From JAHFTY01 sp964584785 (GTDB taxonomy: Bacteria > Acidobacteriota > Terriglobia > 20CM-2-55-15), in NCBI GenBank assembly GCA_964584785.1, contig CAZPBY010000007.1, positions 62,001 through 126,000 on the forward strand: a stretch of 64,000 bases of DNA, given 5' to 3'. Made by a program: the position numbers and the translations under genes. Position 1 is the first letter of the stretch. The number at the start of each line of letters is the position of its first letter. Shown here piece by piece: positions 35,386 to 44,729 of the stretch. The notes under the pieces are model-generated. The model did not search any database and was not told the DNA's origin. It was given only the letters and a program-made list of their open reading frames with translations.

Positions 35386-37809
35386 ATGGAACATGACATC
35401 AATTTTTCCGAGGAAAAACCTGTACCGGTAGGAAAAGAGCGATATCCCGAGCCGACGTACGCGGCTCCGATCGCCGCGATACCCAGTCGTGAAGAAGAAG
35501 AGAGCGACATCACACATCTCCGCGAGTACTGGAAAATCATCATCACTCGCCGCTTCTCGATTATCGCGATTGCCGCCACAGTTGTGCTTTTCGTCCTGAT
35601 CTCCACCTTCAAGGAGACACCCGTCTACAGAGCGACTGCCGTCGTTCAGATCGACAGAGAGAATGCCAAGGTTCTTTCCTTCGACAATATTTATGAGCTC
35701 GAGACTGGAGATGACGATTCGCTCCAGACCCAGTTCAAGATTTTGGCGTCGCGAAAGTTGGCCAAACAAGTCGTTCAGAACCTGCATCTCGATCGCCGCA
35801 CCGAAAGTGCTCCTGCAAAGCCGAGCCTCTACGCGCAGGCGAAATCGCGTGTCACCGGCGTGGTTTCCACACTAGTGCATAGTGTGCTGTCGACGAGGAA
35901 AAACGATGCCACCGCGACGAAAGAGGCGGAGAACGACGAATTAAAGCCTTTCGTGGATAGCTATCTTGGTAATCTCCGGGTGACACCGGTAACACGGACT
36001 CGCCTCGCAAATGTTTCTTTCGAGTCTGCCAACCCGCAGCTGGCCGCGCAGGTCGTCAACATGCATGCCGATCAGTTCATTCTGCTGAACCTCCAGTCGC
36101 GCTATGACGCGACACAGGTGGCATCCGAATTCCTGGATACCGAACTTCAGGGCATGAAGGCGAAATTGGAACAGGCCGAAGAAAGCCTGAGAGCCTACAG
36201 CGAAGCCCATCAGCTCATCTTCCTTGAAGAAGGCAAAGGCGAAGGCAATTCCAAGAACACCGAGATGGAAAAGCTCGGCGAACTGCAGACGAGCTATACC
36301 AAGGCGCAAACAGACCGGATCGAAAAAGAGTCCTACGCCCGGCAAATGCGAGCTCAAGGTGGCGCAGCCGATCCAAGCAAGACTCCGCTGAACGGGCAAT
36401 TCGCCGGAAAGCTCATCGATCTACGCCGCGAGGATTCCAATCTTGCGGTGTCTTTCGGGCCGGATTGGCCGGCGCGCCAGCGGCTGCATGGGCAGATCGC
36501 TGCCATCGAGAGCGCCGTGCAGGATGAAAAGGCTCAGACCATTAGCAGAGCCGAAGCCGAGTACGCCGGCGCGCTGGATCGCGAACGCATGCTGGCTGAA
36601 ACGCTCGAAAAGCAGAAAAACATCGTCAACGGGATTAATAAGGAAGCGATTCAGTACAACATCCTCAAACACGAAGCGGATTCCAATCGTCAGCTTTATG
36701 ACGTCCTGTTGACTCGACGCAAGGAAGCCGGCATTTCGTCCGGATTGAAACCATCCAATATTCACATCGTCGACCGCGCCGAAATACCGGGCACACCTGT
36801 TCGGCCGGACAAGATGCAGAACGTGATGTGGGCGGTCATCATCGGCCTTAGTCTCGGGTTAGGTTACGCGTTCTTCCAGGAGTACATGGACAACTCGATC
36901 AAGACTCCCGAGGACGTCACGAAGTACCTGCGCCTCCCGACACTCGCGATCATCCCCAAGCTGCAGAGCATCGGCAGAAAGGGCAAGTACGGCTACTACA
37001 TGCAATACGCGTATGCGTCCAAGAGAAAGAAGCCGCAGCCGCAGGCGGGCGTTGTCGAGGAGCAGAAGAAACCGCACGCTCTCGAACTCGTTACACAAAA
37101 CGAGCCTTCAACCGTGCTTTCGGAGTCCTACCGGTCGCTGCGAGCATCCTTGATTCTTTCGTCACCGGATCGTCCGCCACGAACAATTCTTGTCGGCAGT
37201 GCCGTGCCTAGCGAAGGTAAGACGGCAACCTCCTGTAACCTGGCGGTCACACTGACTCAGATCGGTTCGAGGGTTCTGATCATCGACGCGGACATGCGCA
37301 AACCGCGTCTCGGTTCGATCTTCAACCTGAAGCATCAACCTGGACTGTCGAGCTTCCTGACCGGCAGTGAGCCGCTGAAGTCCGTTATCCATCCGACTTC
37401 GATACCGAATCTTTACGTCATGCCCTGCGGTGCGATTCCGCCGAATCCGAGCGAGTTGCTGATGTCGAGCCGCTTCAGACAGATGATGAAAACTTTGCGG
37501 AGTTACTTCGACTACGTCGTGATCGATTCTCCGCCACTGAACAACGTGTCCGACGGCCGAATCATTGCGACGTCCGTCGACGGAGTTGTCTTCGTCACCA
37601 AGGCCTCCACCACCGCGCGAACGCTTGCGATGCGTGCCATCGAACATCTGGACGACAGCAAGGGCCGCGTGCTGGGCGTGGTTTTGAACGATTACGATCT
37701 GCACCGGATGTCCAGCTACTACTATCTGTACTATTCGGGCAGGTACCACTCCTACTACTCGTACTATTCGAACGATAGTACGAAGCAGATCGCGAACGTA
37801 ACGGAGTGA
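35386..37809 (+). CDS. Wzc-like polysaccharide co-polymerase and tyrosine autokinase
   Basis: An 807-residue protein. The N-terminal Wzz domain has a membrane segment (RRFSIIAIAATVVLFVLIST), a long coiled-coil periplasmic loop and a second membrane segment (NVMWAVIIGLSLGLGYAFFQ). The cytosolic BY-kinase has Walker A GSAVPSEGKTATS (Lys612) and Walker A' VLIIDADMRKPR. A Tyr-rich tail (YYYLYYSGRYHSYYSYYSND) is the usual autophosphorylation cluster. No ribosome binding site precedes ATG 35386. It should control polymer length and export through the Wza-like channel. Confidence 0.88.
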   Translation: MEHDINFSEEKPVPVGKERYPEPTYAAPIAAIPSREEEESDITHLREYWKIIITRRFSIIAIAATVVLFVLISTFKETPVYRATAVVQIDRENAKVLSFDNIYELETGDDDSLQTQFKILASRKLAKQVVQNLHLDRRTESAPAKPSLYAQAKSRVTGVVSTLVHSVLSTRKNDATATKEAENDELKPFVDSYLGNLRVTPVTRTRLANVSFESANPQLAAQVVNMHADQFILLNLQSRYDATQVASEFLDTELQGMKAKLEQAEESLRAYSEAHQLIFLEEGKGEGNSKNTEMEKLGELQTSYTKAQTDRIEKESYARQMRAQGGAADPSKTPLNGQFAGKLIDLRREDSNLAVSFGPDWPARQRLHGQIAAIESAVQDEKAQTISRAEAEYAGALDRERMLAETLEKQKNIVNGINKEAIQYNILKHEADSNRQLYDVLLTRRKEAGISSGLKPSNIHIVDRAEIPGTPVRPDKMQNVMWAVIIGLSLGLGYAFFQEYMDNSIKTPEDVTKYLRLPTLAIIPKLQSIGRKGKYGYYMQYAYASKRKKPQPQAGVVEEQKKPHALELVTQNEPSTVLSESYRSLRASLILSSPDRPPRTILVGSAVPSEGKTATSCNLAVTLTQIGSRVLIIDADMRKPRLGSIFNLKHQPGLSSFLTGSEPLKSVIHPTSIPNLYVMPCGAIPPNPSELLMSSRFRQMMKTLRSYFDYVVIDSPPLNNVSDGRIIATSVDGVVFVTKASTTARTLAMRAIEHLDDSKGRVLGVVLNDYDLHRMSSYYYLYYSGRYHSYYSYYSNDSTKQIANVTE

Positions 37810-37824
37810 GGCTCAACCGTTAAA

Positions 37825-39600
37825 ATGGTCATACTAGGCATTAACGCGTATCACGGTGATGTGTCGGCCGCATTGCTCAAAGACGGAGAGCTGATTTCCG
37901 CGGTTGAAGAAGAGCGTTTCAATCGAATCAAACATTGCACGGGTTTTCCGACGCGAGCGATTCAGTCGTGTCTGGAATCCGCCGGGATAACGGCCGCGGA
38001 TATCGATCACGTGGCCGTTTCCCGGAATCCGCGTGCGAACCTTCTGAAGAAGGCCGCCTTCACCCTTCGAAATCGTCCCGATCTGGGAATGGTGCGGGAC
38101 CGGGTTCGGAATTCGTCTCGTGTCCAGGATCTGGCAACGACCGTTGCTCAGGAACTTGGCCTGGACGCCGACAAAGCCCGGAGCCGCATGCATTGGATCG
38201 AACATCACCCGGCGCATCTGGCGAGCACGTTCTTTGTTTCTCCATTTGAAGAAGCCGCGGTCTGCGCGATCGATGGATTCGGAGACTTCGTCAGCACCTC
38301 GTGGGCGATGGGGCAGGGCAACAAGCTTCAGATGCTTCATCGCACCTACTTCCCGCATTCTCTGGGTCTCGTTTACCTGGCGATTACGCAGTTCCTGGGA
38401 TTCACGAAATTTGGAGACGAGTACAAAGTCATGGGCCTTGCCCCATACGGCAAGCCCGAACACGTGAAGGAAATACGGCAGCTGATCCGGCTTCTGCCCG
38501 AAGGCCGGTTCGAAATCGATCTCGATTATTTTCGACACTGGTCCGAAGGCGCCGACATGACGTGGGATGGAGGCGAGCCCAAAATGGGGCCGGTCTACAC
38601 GCCGAAGCTCGAGCAACTTCTCGGACCGGTGCGTCCGTACGATGAACCGGTGACCGCCCGGCACGAGAGCATCGCCGCATCGTTGCAGGTGGTCTTCGAA
38701 GAGGCCGCAACACACGTTCTTAAAGGACTTCAGAAACGAACAGGCGCAAAGAAACTCTGCCTGGCCGGCGGATGTGCGATGAACAGTGTCTTCAACGGCA
38801 AGATCCGGGAGCGCACCGATTTCCAGCAGATTTACGTCCAGCCTGCTTCCGCAGATAACGGAACGGCGCTCGGCGCCGCCTTCTACGTGTGGAATCAGGT
38901 GCTGGGCCAGCCTCGACGTTTTGTGATGGAGCATTCGTACTGGGGACCCGAGTTCCGAAACGGCGCCATCGAAAGCGTCCTGCAAAAGAACACCAACGAT
39001 TTGCGGACATCCGGAGCAAAATCGCAGCAGATTACCGATGTCGATCAACTGTGCAGTTGGACGGCGAAAAGAATTTCGGAAGGTAAGGTTGTCGGATGGT
39101 TTCAAGGCCGGATGGAGTGGGGTGCCCGCGCACTCGGAAACAGAAGCATCCTGGCCGATCCGCGCCGCAAGGACATGCGCGAGATCATCAATACCAAGAT
39201 CAAATTCCGCGAACGCTTCCGGCCTTTTGCTCCATCGATACTGGAGAGTGCGTTAAACGATTATTTTGTCGGCGCTGTTGCCGATCCGTTCATGATTCAG
39301 GTCTACCCGGTCCGGCCCGACAAACGCGAGGTGATCCCCGCGGTGACTCACGTGGATGGTTCCGGTCGTCTTCAAACGATCAACGAGCGGACCAATCCTC
39401 TTTATTGCAAACTGATTCAGTCGTTCGCCGGCATCACCGGAGTTCCGGTGCTGCTCAATACATCCTTTAATGAAAATGAACCGATTGTGCAGCAACCCTC
39501 GGAGGCGCTCGACTGTTTCCTCAGGACACAGATGGACGTCTTAGTGTTGGGGGATTACGCCATCGAGAAGGTTGGCGCTTCGGCGACGGGAAAACGATAA
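37825..39600 (+). CDS. NodU/CmcH-type carbamoyltransferase
   Basis: A 591-residue protein. The N-terminal half has the ASKHA fold (MVILGINAYHGDVSAALLKDGELISAVEEERFNRIKH; IEHHPAHLASTFF; VCAIDGFGDFVSTSWA; FGDEYKVMGLAPYGKP). The C-terminal half is the YrdC-like carbamoyl-adenylate domain region (GWFQGRMEWGARALGNRSILADPR; LLNTSFNENEPIVQ). These enzymes transfer a carbamoyl group from carbamoyl phosphate to hydroxyls of sugars or antibiotics. It starts 15 bases after the Wzc-like gene, so O-carbamoylation of the polysaccharide is likely (inference). Confidence 0.87.
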   Translation: MVILGINAYHGDVSAALLKDGELISAVEEERFNRIKHCTGFPTRAIQSCLESAGITAADIDHVAVSRNPRANLLKKAAFTLRNRPDLGMVRDRVRNSSRVQDLATTVAQELGLDADKARSRMHWIEHHPAHLASTFFVSPFEEAAVCAIDGFGDFVSTSWAMGQGNKLQMLHRTYFPHSLGLVYLAITQFLGFTKFGDEYKVMGLAPYGKPEHVKEIRQLIRLLPEGRFEIDLDYFRHWSEGADMTWDGGEPKMGPVYTPKLEQLLGPVRPYDEPVTARHESIAASLQVVFEEAATHVLKGLQKRTGAKKLCLAGGCAMNSVFNGKIRERTDFQQIYVQPASADNGTALGAAFYVWNQVLGQPRRFVMEHSYWGPEFRNGAIESVLQKNTNDLRTSGAKSQQITDVDQLCSWTAKRISEGKVVGWFQGRMEWGARALGNRSILADPRRKDMREIINTKIKFRERFRPFAPSILESALNDYFVGAVADPFMIQVYPVRPDKREVIPAVTHVDGSGRLQTINERTNPLYCKLIQSFAGITGVPVLLNTSFNENEPIVQQPSEALDCFLRTQMDVLVLGDYAIEKVGASATGKR

Positions 39601-39627
39601 CGACGGCTTCATCGATCGATCCAAATA

Positions 39628-40878
39628 GTGATGCGACAGTTGCACGTTGCGTTCTTTAATCGCTCGTTTTATCCGGACACTGCCGCGACGGGTCAATTGC
39701 TGACCGAACTTTGCGAAGGCCTGGTTCGGGACTACGGCTGCAAGGTGTCGGTTGTTGCGGGTGTTCCGCTGATCCCTTCGGATGTGTCGTCGAATGGGGC
39801 CAGGGGGTGGGGAATCGTGCACCCGGAAGAGTATCGGGGCATTCGCATTCTTCGGAGCAGCGGGACGCGTTTTTCGAAACGAAGGTTTATCGGCCGAGCG
39901 GCGAACTACGTTACGTACTTTCTCGCGGCGTGCTGGGCAGGGATTCGTTTGGAACGGCCGGACATCATCGTTGCCGCAACCGATCCTCCGATTATCGGGC
40001 TAGCCGCATATCTTGCTTCCAGGCGTTTCGGTGTGGATTTCGTGATGTCTTACCAGGACATCTTTCCGGAAGTCGCCACGCTGCTGGAAGACTTTCACAG
40101 CGACACCGTGAATGGAGTGCTGCAGCGGGTGAATCGATTCCTTGCGCGCAACGCCGTTCGCAATGTCGCATTGGGCGACACGATGAGGCGCCGACTCGTT
40201 GAAGGCAAGGGTGCGGATCCGGCCCGAACTGTCGTTATTCCCAGTTGGGCGGATTGCTCGGAAATCATGCCGTTCGCGCGCAAAAATGCGTTTTCCCATC
40301 GCCATGGTCTCGACGATAAATTCGTCGTGATGCATTCGGGAAACATCGGACTGTCGCAGGGCCTCGAAAGGATTATCGAAGTCGCCGAACTGCTTCGGGA
40401 TTATCCGGAGATCCAATTTGTTTTTGTAGGTGAGGGTGTCAAGAAGCCGATCCTCCAGGCGCACGCGAAAGCGAGCAAACTCTCGAACGTCACTTTTCTG
40501 CCGTTCCAGCCAAAGGATCAACTCAAGGAATCCTTCGGCGCCGCAGACATGTTTATCGTTTCGCTGAAGGTGGGACTTGCGGGCTACATCACACCCAGTA
40601 AGTTGTACGGCATTCTGGCCGCCGGCCGTCCGTATGTGGCGGCGGTCGAGGATGAATCTGAAATCACGGCGGTGACGCGCAAGTATGAATGCGGTCTTCT
40701 AGCCGAACCCGGCAATGCCCGTCAGATTGCGGATGGAATCCTGAGGTTCTATCGCGACCGGGCGATGCTCCAACGTTACGGAGAAAATGCAAGAAATGCA
40801 GCTTTCGAGTTCGACCGTCCCGTCCAAATACGAGCCTACTTCAACCTCCTCTCCGAGCTGGCCGGCGCGGCAAACTGA
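39628..40878 (+). CDS. Group 1 glycosyltransferase (GT4, WbuB-like)
   Basis: A 416-residue protein (GTG 39628 or ATG 39631). It has the GT-B layout: N-terminal acceptor domain (FNRSFYPDTAATGQLLTELCEGL), then nucleotide-sugar domain with VMHSGNIGLSQGLERIIEVAELL, VFVGEGVKKPIL, NVTFLPFQPKDQLKESFGAADMF and TPSKLYGILAAGRPYVA. It is part of the rightward exopolysaccharide run and overlaps the following sugar-transferase gene. Confidence 0.85.
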   Translation: MMRQLHVAFFNRSFYPDTAATGQLLTELCEGLVRDYGCKVSVVAGVPLIPSDVSSNGARGWGIVHPEEYRGIRILRSSGTRFSKRRFIGRAANYVTYFLAACWAGIRLERPDIIVAATDPPIIGLAAYLASRRFGVDFVMSYQDIFPEVATLLEDFHSDTVNGVLQRVNRFLARNAVRNVALGDTMRRRLVEGKGADPARTVVIPSWADCSEIMPFARKNAFSHRHGLDDKFVVMHSGNIGLSQGLERIIEVAELLRDYPEIQFVFVGEGVKKPILQAHAKASKLSNVTFLPFQPKDQLKESFGAADMFIVSLKVGLAGYITPSKLYGILAAGRPYVAAVEDESEITAVTRKYECGLLAEPGNARQIADGILRFYRDRAMLQRYGENARNAAFEFDRPVQIRAYFNLLSELAGAAN

Positions 40879-41500
40879 AATCCGCGAGCCGCTGTTGAAG
40901 CGGCCGTTCGACATGTTGCTGTCGGGCATCGGCCTTCTTGCGTCGTCGCCGATCTGGCTCATGATTGCTGCAGCCATCAAACTGGACGATGGCGGTCCGG
41001 TCTTCTATTCACAGGAACGAGTTGGGATTGGCGGCAAGCCATTCAAGAGCTGGAAATTTCGCTCGATGAGAGTGAATGCGGATAAAGACAACGTTCCGCA
41101 ACAGGCGAGCGAGAAGGATCCTCGCGTTACACGCCTCGGCCATATTCTCCGGCCGACCGCCCTCGACGAACTTCCGCAGCTCTGGAACATTTTCAAGGGC
41201 GACATGAGTTTTGTCGGTCCCCGCGCCTTGTTGGCGAAAGAGATCGAGGTCAACGGCAAAGGCGAGGTTGTTCCCATCGAATCGATCCGCGGCTATCACG
41301 TTCGCCATTCCGTTCGTCCGGGTCTCACAGGTATCGCGCAGGTTTATGCGCCAAGAGACATTCCACGGCGCCACAAATTCATGCTGGACGCGCTCTACAT
41401 CCGGAAACTTGCTTTCAGCCTCGACCTGAAATTAATCGCCGTTTCATTCTGGATCAGCTTTACGGGCAAATGGGAAAGCCGCGCGAAACGAAAATTTTGA
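40787..41500 (+). CDS. Initiating sugar-phosphate transferase (bacterial sugar transferase, PF02397)
   Basis: A 237-residue protein with a hydrophobic hairpin near the start (MLLSGIGLLASSPIWLMIAAAIKL) and the family core: VFYSQERVGIGGKPFKSWKFRSM, LRPTALDELPQLWNIFKGDMSFVGPR and VRPGLTGIAQV. It should transfer a sugar phosphate to undecaprenyl phosphate, the first step of repeat assembly. The ATG at 40787 lies 92 bases inside the previous gene; a shorter start is possible but the core begins near LLKRPFDM. Confidence 0.87.
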   Translation: MQEMQLSSSTVPSKYEPTSTSSPSWPARQTEIREPLLKRPFDMLLSGIGLLASSPIWLMIAAAIKLDDGGPVFYSQERVGIGGKPFKSWKFRSMRVNADKDNVPQQASEKDPRVTRLGHILRPTALDELPQLWNIFKGDMSFVGPRALLAKEIEVNGKGEVVPIESIRGYHVRHSVRPGLTGIAQVYAPRDIPRRHKFMLDALYIRKLAFSLDLKLIAVSFWISFTGKWESRAKRKF

Positions 41501-41514
41501 GCTGCGGCGAACAA

Positions 41515-41660
41515 AATTTAGAAATTGAATTCCAAACGGAGGCCTGAAGTTTCGAATTGGGACAACACAGATCCAATTTGTATTTGGGGATTTCGAGTCA
41601 AAAATTTCGGAGGACTGTCCACTCCCTAAATTCCCAGCCTCCCTTTCCAATTTCTAAATT
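41515..41660. repeat. AT-rich intergenic region with 13-bp inverted repeat
   Basis: AATTTAGAAATTG (41515-41527) is perfectly reverse-complemented at 41648-41660. The gap has no gene and is AT-richer than its surroundings. It could form a long-loop hairpin, but no typical terminator stem is seen. Confidence 0.5.
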
Positions 41661-41726
41661 CCCCCAGCCCGTGCATGGTAGAATTCCCGCTTTGTACGGG
41701 TACCATCCTATTGCCTGAAACAAAGC

Positions 41727-42923
41727 ATGCATGACGTTGTAATTATCGGAGCCGGCCCTGGCGGACTTCATGCGGCCCGAGAACTGGCGAAGCGGGGCTT
41801 TGATGTTGCGGTTCTCGAGGAGCATGCACGAATCGGCGCGCCTGTGCACTGTACAGGCGTTCTGGCGTCCGATGCGCTTCAAGAGTTCGGTCTGCCTTCC
41901 AACTCTGTCCTCAATGAATTACACACCGCGCGTTTCTACTCGCCCTCGGGTCAGACTTTTGATTACACCACCGAACACGTGGAGGCTGTGGTTGTCGATC
42001 GTCTGGTTTTCGATGAGACGCTGAAGCTGGAGGCCCTGAGTGCGGGCGCCACGATCATGGGCGACAGCCGGGTTACTGCCATCGAGACCGGTGATCATGC
42101 GGTTCGGGTTTCCTTGTCGAATGCCGAGCGTCCACTTCAAGCGAGAGCCTGCATTCTTGCCTGCGGAGCCAATTACGCCTTGCAGCGGACTCTGGGGCTC
42201 GGCACCCCGACGGTTTTCCTGCAGTCTGCGCAAGCGGAAGTGCCCGCCCAAATCACAACCGACCACGTCGAGATTCATTTTGGATCGGAAATCGCGCCGA
42301 AGGGTTTCGCGTGGGTCGTGCCGGTGCCGCGAGGATCCGAAAACTACGTTCGCATCGGATTGATGTGCGAAGGGTCGAACGCCGCCGCGCTGTTCCACCG
42401 ATTTGCCGAACGCGTTTCGTCAAGATGGGGAGTGTCGCCGGTTGCGATCGTCGAGCCTCGGCGAAAAATGCTGCCGCTGGCGCCAATCAGCCGCACTTAT
42501 GGCAATCGACTCCTGGTCGTTGGTGATGCCGCCGGTCTGGTGAAGCCCACGACGGGCGGAGGCATCTATTACAGCGTTCTAACCGCGGGAATCGCTGCTC
42601 GGGTGCTGGCGGATCTGCTTCGTTCCGATGAGCTTCATGCGGAGGCCCTCTCGCAGTACGAACGGGATTGGCGCAAACGCTTCGGTCTGGAATTGAAGGT
42701 TCAACTGGCGTTTCGGAATCACGGCCAGCGCCTGACCGACGGCGACATCGAAAAACTTTTTGAGTTGGTCCGAACCGACGGCATCATGCCGCTGCTTAAA
42801 AAGACCGCCGAGTTCAATCACCACCGCGCGCTAATTCTGGCGCTCCTCCGCCATAAACAATTCCGCAGCATTTTCCTCAGAACTCTGACGGTGCGGGATA
42901 CTCAAGACATCGCTACGAACTGA
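41727..42923 (+). CDS. Geranylgeranyl-reductase-family flavoprotein
   Basis: A 398-residue FAD-dependent oxidoreductase. The ADP-binding site VVIIGAGPGGLHAARELAKRG (residues 4-24) is followed by a VLEEH segment; the RLLVVGDAAGLVKPTTGGGIYYSV segment near residue 258 is the second FAD motif of the geranylgeranyl reductase family. These enzymes reduce isoprenoid double bonds; in this place it could act on a lipid carrier or polyprenol, but this is not shown. No signal peptide. Confidence 0.78.
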   Translation: MHDVVIIGAGPGGLHAARELAKRGFDVAVLEEHARIGAPVHCTGVLASDALQEFGLPSNSVLNELHTARFYSPSGQTFDYTTEHVEAVVVDRLVFDETLKLEALSAGATIMGDSRVTAIETGDHAVRVSLSNAERPLQARACILACGANYALQRTLGLGTPTVFLQSAQAEVPAQITTDHVEIHFGSEIAPKGFAWVVPVPRGSENYVRIGLMCEGSNAAALFHRFAERVSSRWGVSPVAIVEPRRKMLPLAPISRTYGNRLLVVGDAAGLVKPTTGGGIYYSVLTAGIAARVLADLLRSDELHAEALSQYERDWRKRFGLELKVQLAFRNHGQRLTDGDIEKLFELVRTDGIMPLLKKTAEFNHHRALILALLRHKQFRSIFLRTLTVRDTQDIATN

Positions 42924-42930
42924 CGTCGAA

Positions 42931-43077
42931 CTACTTCTTCTTCCAGACGAACGTATGGAAGCGCTTACCGCAATCGCGGCAGCGGTAAGGCCGCCGAAGG
43001 AATATCAGCTGGAACCAATCGAGGAAGTGAAGCGAAGACTTCCGAATATGCCCCGAGTAGCAGCGCGGACATACCAC
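42931..43077 (-). CDS. Small double-CxxC zinc-ribbon-like protein
   Basis: A 48-residue product from GTG 43077 (MVCPRCYSGHIRKSSLHFL...). It has two Cys pairs, CPRC (residues 3-6) and CRDC (33-36), followed by GKRF, and a basic end WKKK. This spacing matches small zinc-ribbon proteins with a hydrophobic middle (DWFQLIFL) between the ribbons, a pattern seen in many bacterial hypothetical proteins. There is no clear ribosome binding site. It overlaps an unlikely plus-strand frame (42955-43152). Confidence 0.62.
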   Translation of the reverse strand: MVCPRCYSGHIRKSSLHFLDWFQLIFLRRPYRCRDCGKRFHTFVWKKK

Positions 43078-43304
43078 GGATATAACAAAGCTGGTGCTCA
43101 AGTCTCAATCATCTCCTGGTGTGACGTCGGAACTTTGCAGGCCGACGCGTAGTCAATGATGGAGCAGACACGAAGGATCGTCGCTGATAGTCACACCGGA
43201 ACGGATTGTTGTCAACAGAATGATTTGATTCCGCGGCAAGACGATGACCGCCCCGTACAGCGACGATTCCATTAAACTAGTCGCGTGGAGCCTTTAACTG
43301 AACC
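43078..43304. other. Intergenic stretch with no recognised gene
   Basis: A 227-base gap between the small zinc-ribbon gene and the epimerase. No reading frame, hairpin or repeat is convincing; GACGTCGGAACTTTGCAGGC and neighbouring text show no consensus site. Confidence 0.6.
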
Positions 43305-44270
43305 ATGCAGAAAAGAATATTGATCACCGGTGGGAATGGAACGGTCGGCGCCGGTTTGGTAGCCGAGCTTCGACGGCGTGGCGCGCTGGTCGTATCGTGC
43401 GACAGATCGCATCGTGAAGATGAGGTCGGGTTTTCGCTTCGGACGGACGTCAAGAAACCCACTTTCGCGCGCTGCGACGTCGGCGAATTCCGTCAGATCG
43501 AACGCGTTGTGGAGACGCTTGGCCCGTTCGATTATGTCTTTCACGCGGCAGCCGAATTCGGGCGCTGGAACGGAGAGGATTTCTACGAGAGTCTCTGGCG
43601 CACGAACGCGGTGGGTACGAAGAACATCATTCGCCTGCAGGAGCGTTTGAAATTCCGGTTGATCCATTTTTCGTCGTCCGAGGTCTATGGCGACTGGCCC
43701 GAGTTGATGGTGGAAAGCGTCATGGATCATCACGAGGTGAAACAGCTCAACGACTACGCGATGAGCAAATGGGTCAACGAAATGCAGATCCGCAACTCGG
43801 CGGCACAGTATCAGACCGAAAGCGTCATTGTCCGGCTGTTCAATACATACGGGCCCGGTGAATACTACAGTCCGTACAGGTCCGTGAACTGCAGGTTCCT
43901 GTACTGTGCGTTGATGGGCCTGCCGTGGGTCGTTTATCGCGGTCACTCGCGAACTTCAACATTCCTTGCGGATACTGTACGAACGCTTGCGAACATCGTC
44001 GACAATTTCAAACCTGGAGAAACGTACAACATCGGCGGAGACTCCGAACACACGATCGAAGAGCTTTCCGGCGCCATTCTTCGGGTAACCGGGGCCGATC
44101 CCAGACTCGTCGAGTACCGCGACAGCGAGATCCTCACCACGAAACAAAAGCGCGTCGATACCAGCAAATCGATCCGAGACCTCGATCATCGGAACTCCTA
44201 CCGTCTTGAAGACGGCCTGCGCCTGACCGCGGAATGGATGCGAAAGGTCTACGACGTCAAAACCATGTAG
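43305..44270 (+). CDS. NAD-dependent epimerase/dehydratase (extended SDR)
   Basis: A 321-residue protein: Rossmann motif ITGGNGTVGAGL (residues 6-17), a Ser in FSSSEVYGDWPE and the catalytic Tyr-x-x-x-Lys YAMSK. These enzymes epimerise or dehydrate nucleotide sugars. It probably supplies a sugar for the neighbouring polysaccharide genes; the substrate is not predictable. It begins 381 bases after the flavoprotein, with the small zinc-ribbon gene in the gap. Confidence 0.85.
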   Translation: MQKRILITGGNGTVGAGLVAELRRRGALVVSCDRSHREDEVGFSLRTDVKKPTFARCDVGEFRQIERVVETLGPFDYVFHAAAEFGRWNGEDFYESLWRTNAVGTKNIIRLQERLKFRLIHFSSSEVYGDWPELMVESVMDHHEVKQLNDYAMSKWVNEMQIRNSAAQYQTESVIVRLFNTYGPGEYYSPYRSVNCRFLYCALMGLPWVVYRGHSRTSTFLADTVRTLANIVDNFKPGETYNIGGDSEHTIEELSGAILRVTGADPRLVEYRDSEILTTKQKRVDTSKSIRDLDHRNSYRLEDGLRLTAEWMRKVYDVKTM

Positions 44271-44320
44271 TTGATAGTTGATTCCTTCGCGCGAAGGTCG
44301 CGCGAACTTGTGCAGGCCTA

Positions 44321-44700
44321 GAGATGAAATGGCGCAAGTGGCGCAAAGTCTTCCGCGGCTGGAAGAAGGGTTACCGAGGCAGCGCAGAGTTTGTGCAACC
44401 GGCGCAAAGTTGTGCCGCCACGGAGATCAATTGGCGCGACCGGCGACAAGTCTTTCCGCGGACGGAACAAGTTTGCTGAGGCGGCGTAATGTTTGTGCAA
44501 GCGGCGCAAAGTCGTGCCGGCATGGAGATCAATTGGCGCAACCGTCGGCAAGGTCTTCCAGCGACTGGAGGAAGTTTGCCGAAACGACGCAAAGTTTGTG
44601 CAAGCGGCGCAAAGTTGTGCCGCCACGGAGATCAATTTGGCGCAACCTCGATCAATTGGCGCAAGCGGCCCAAGGTTTGCTGGTGAACGGCTTTTACTAA
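44321..44700. repeat. Degenerate 102-bp tandem repeat
   Basis: Three and a partial unit starting at 44321 (102 bases), 44423 (102), 44525 (103) and 44628 (partial). Each starts GAGAT(C/G)AAATTGGCGCAA-like and ends GTTGTGCCGCCACG. The 102-base period keeps the reading frame, giving Gln/Ala/Arg-rich frames on both strands, but the third unit has an extra base. The spacing of GGCGCAA motifs suggests an unstable or decaying repeat, possibly a former coiled-coil gene. Confidence 0.85.
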
Positions 44701-44729
44701 AAACTCATGGCCTTCTGTGAATTTTCAAA

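Noticed and set aside
42955..43152. Plus-strand frame of 65 codons
   Set aside because: It overlaps the better supported minus-strand zinc-ribbon gene and shows no family pattern.
44278..44700. Coding frames over the 102-bp repeat on both strands
   Set aside because: Frames arise from the repeat; the third unit has an extra base and no ribosome binding site is present.
44321..44700. CRISPR array
   Set aside because: Units are about 102 bases, directly adjacent and without distinct unique spacers.
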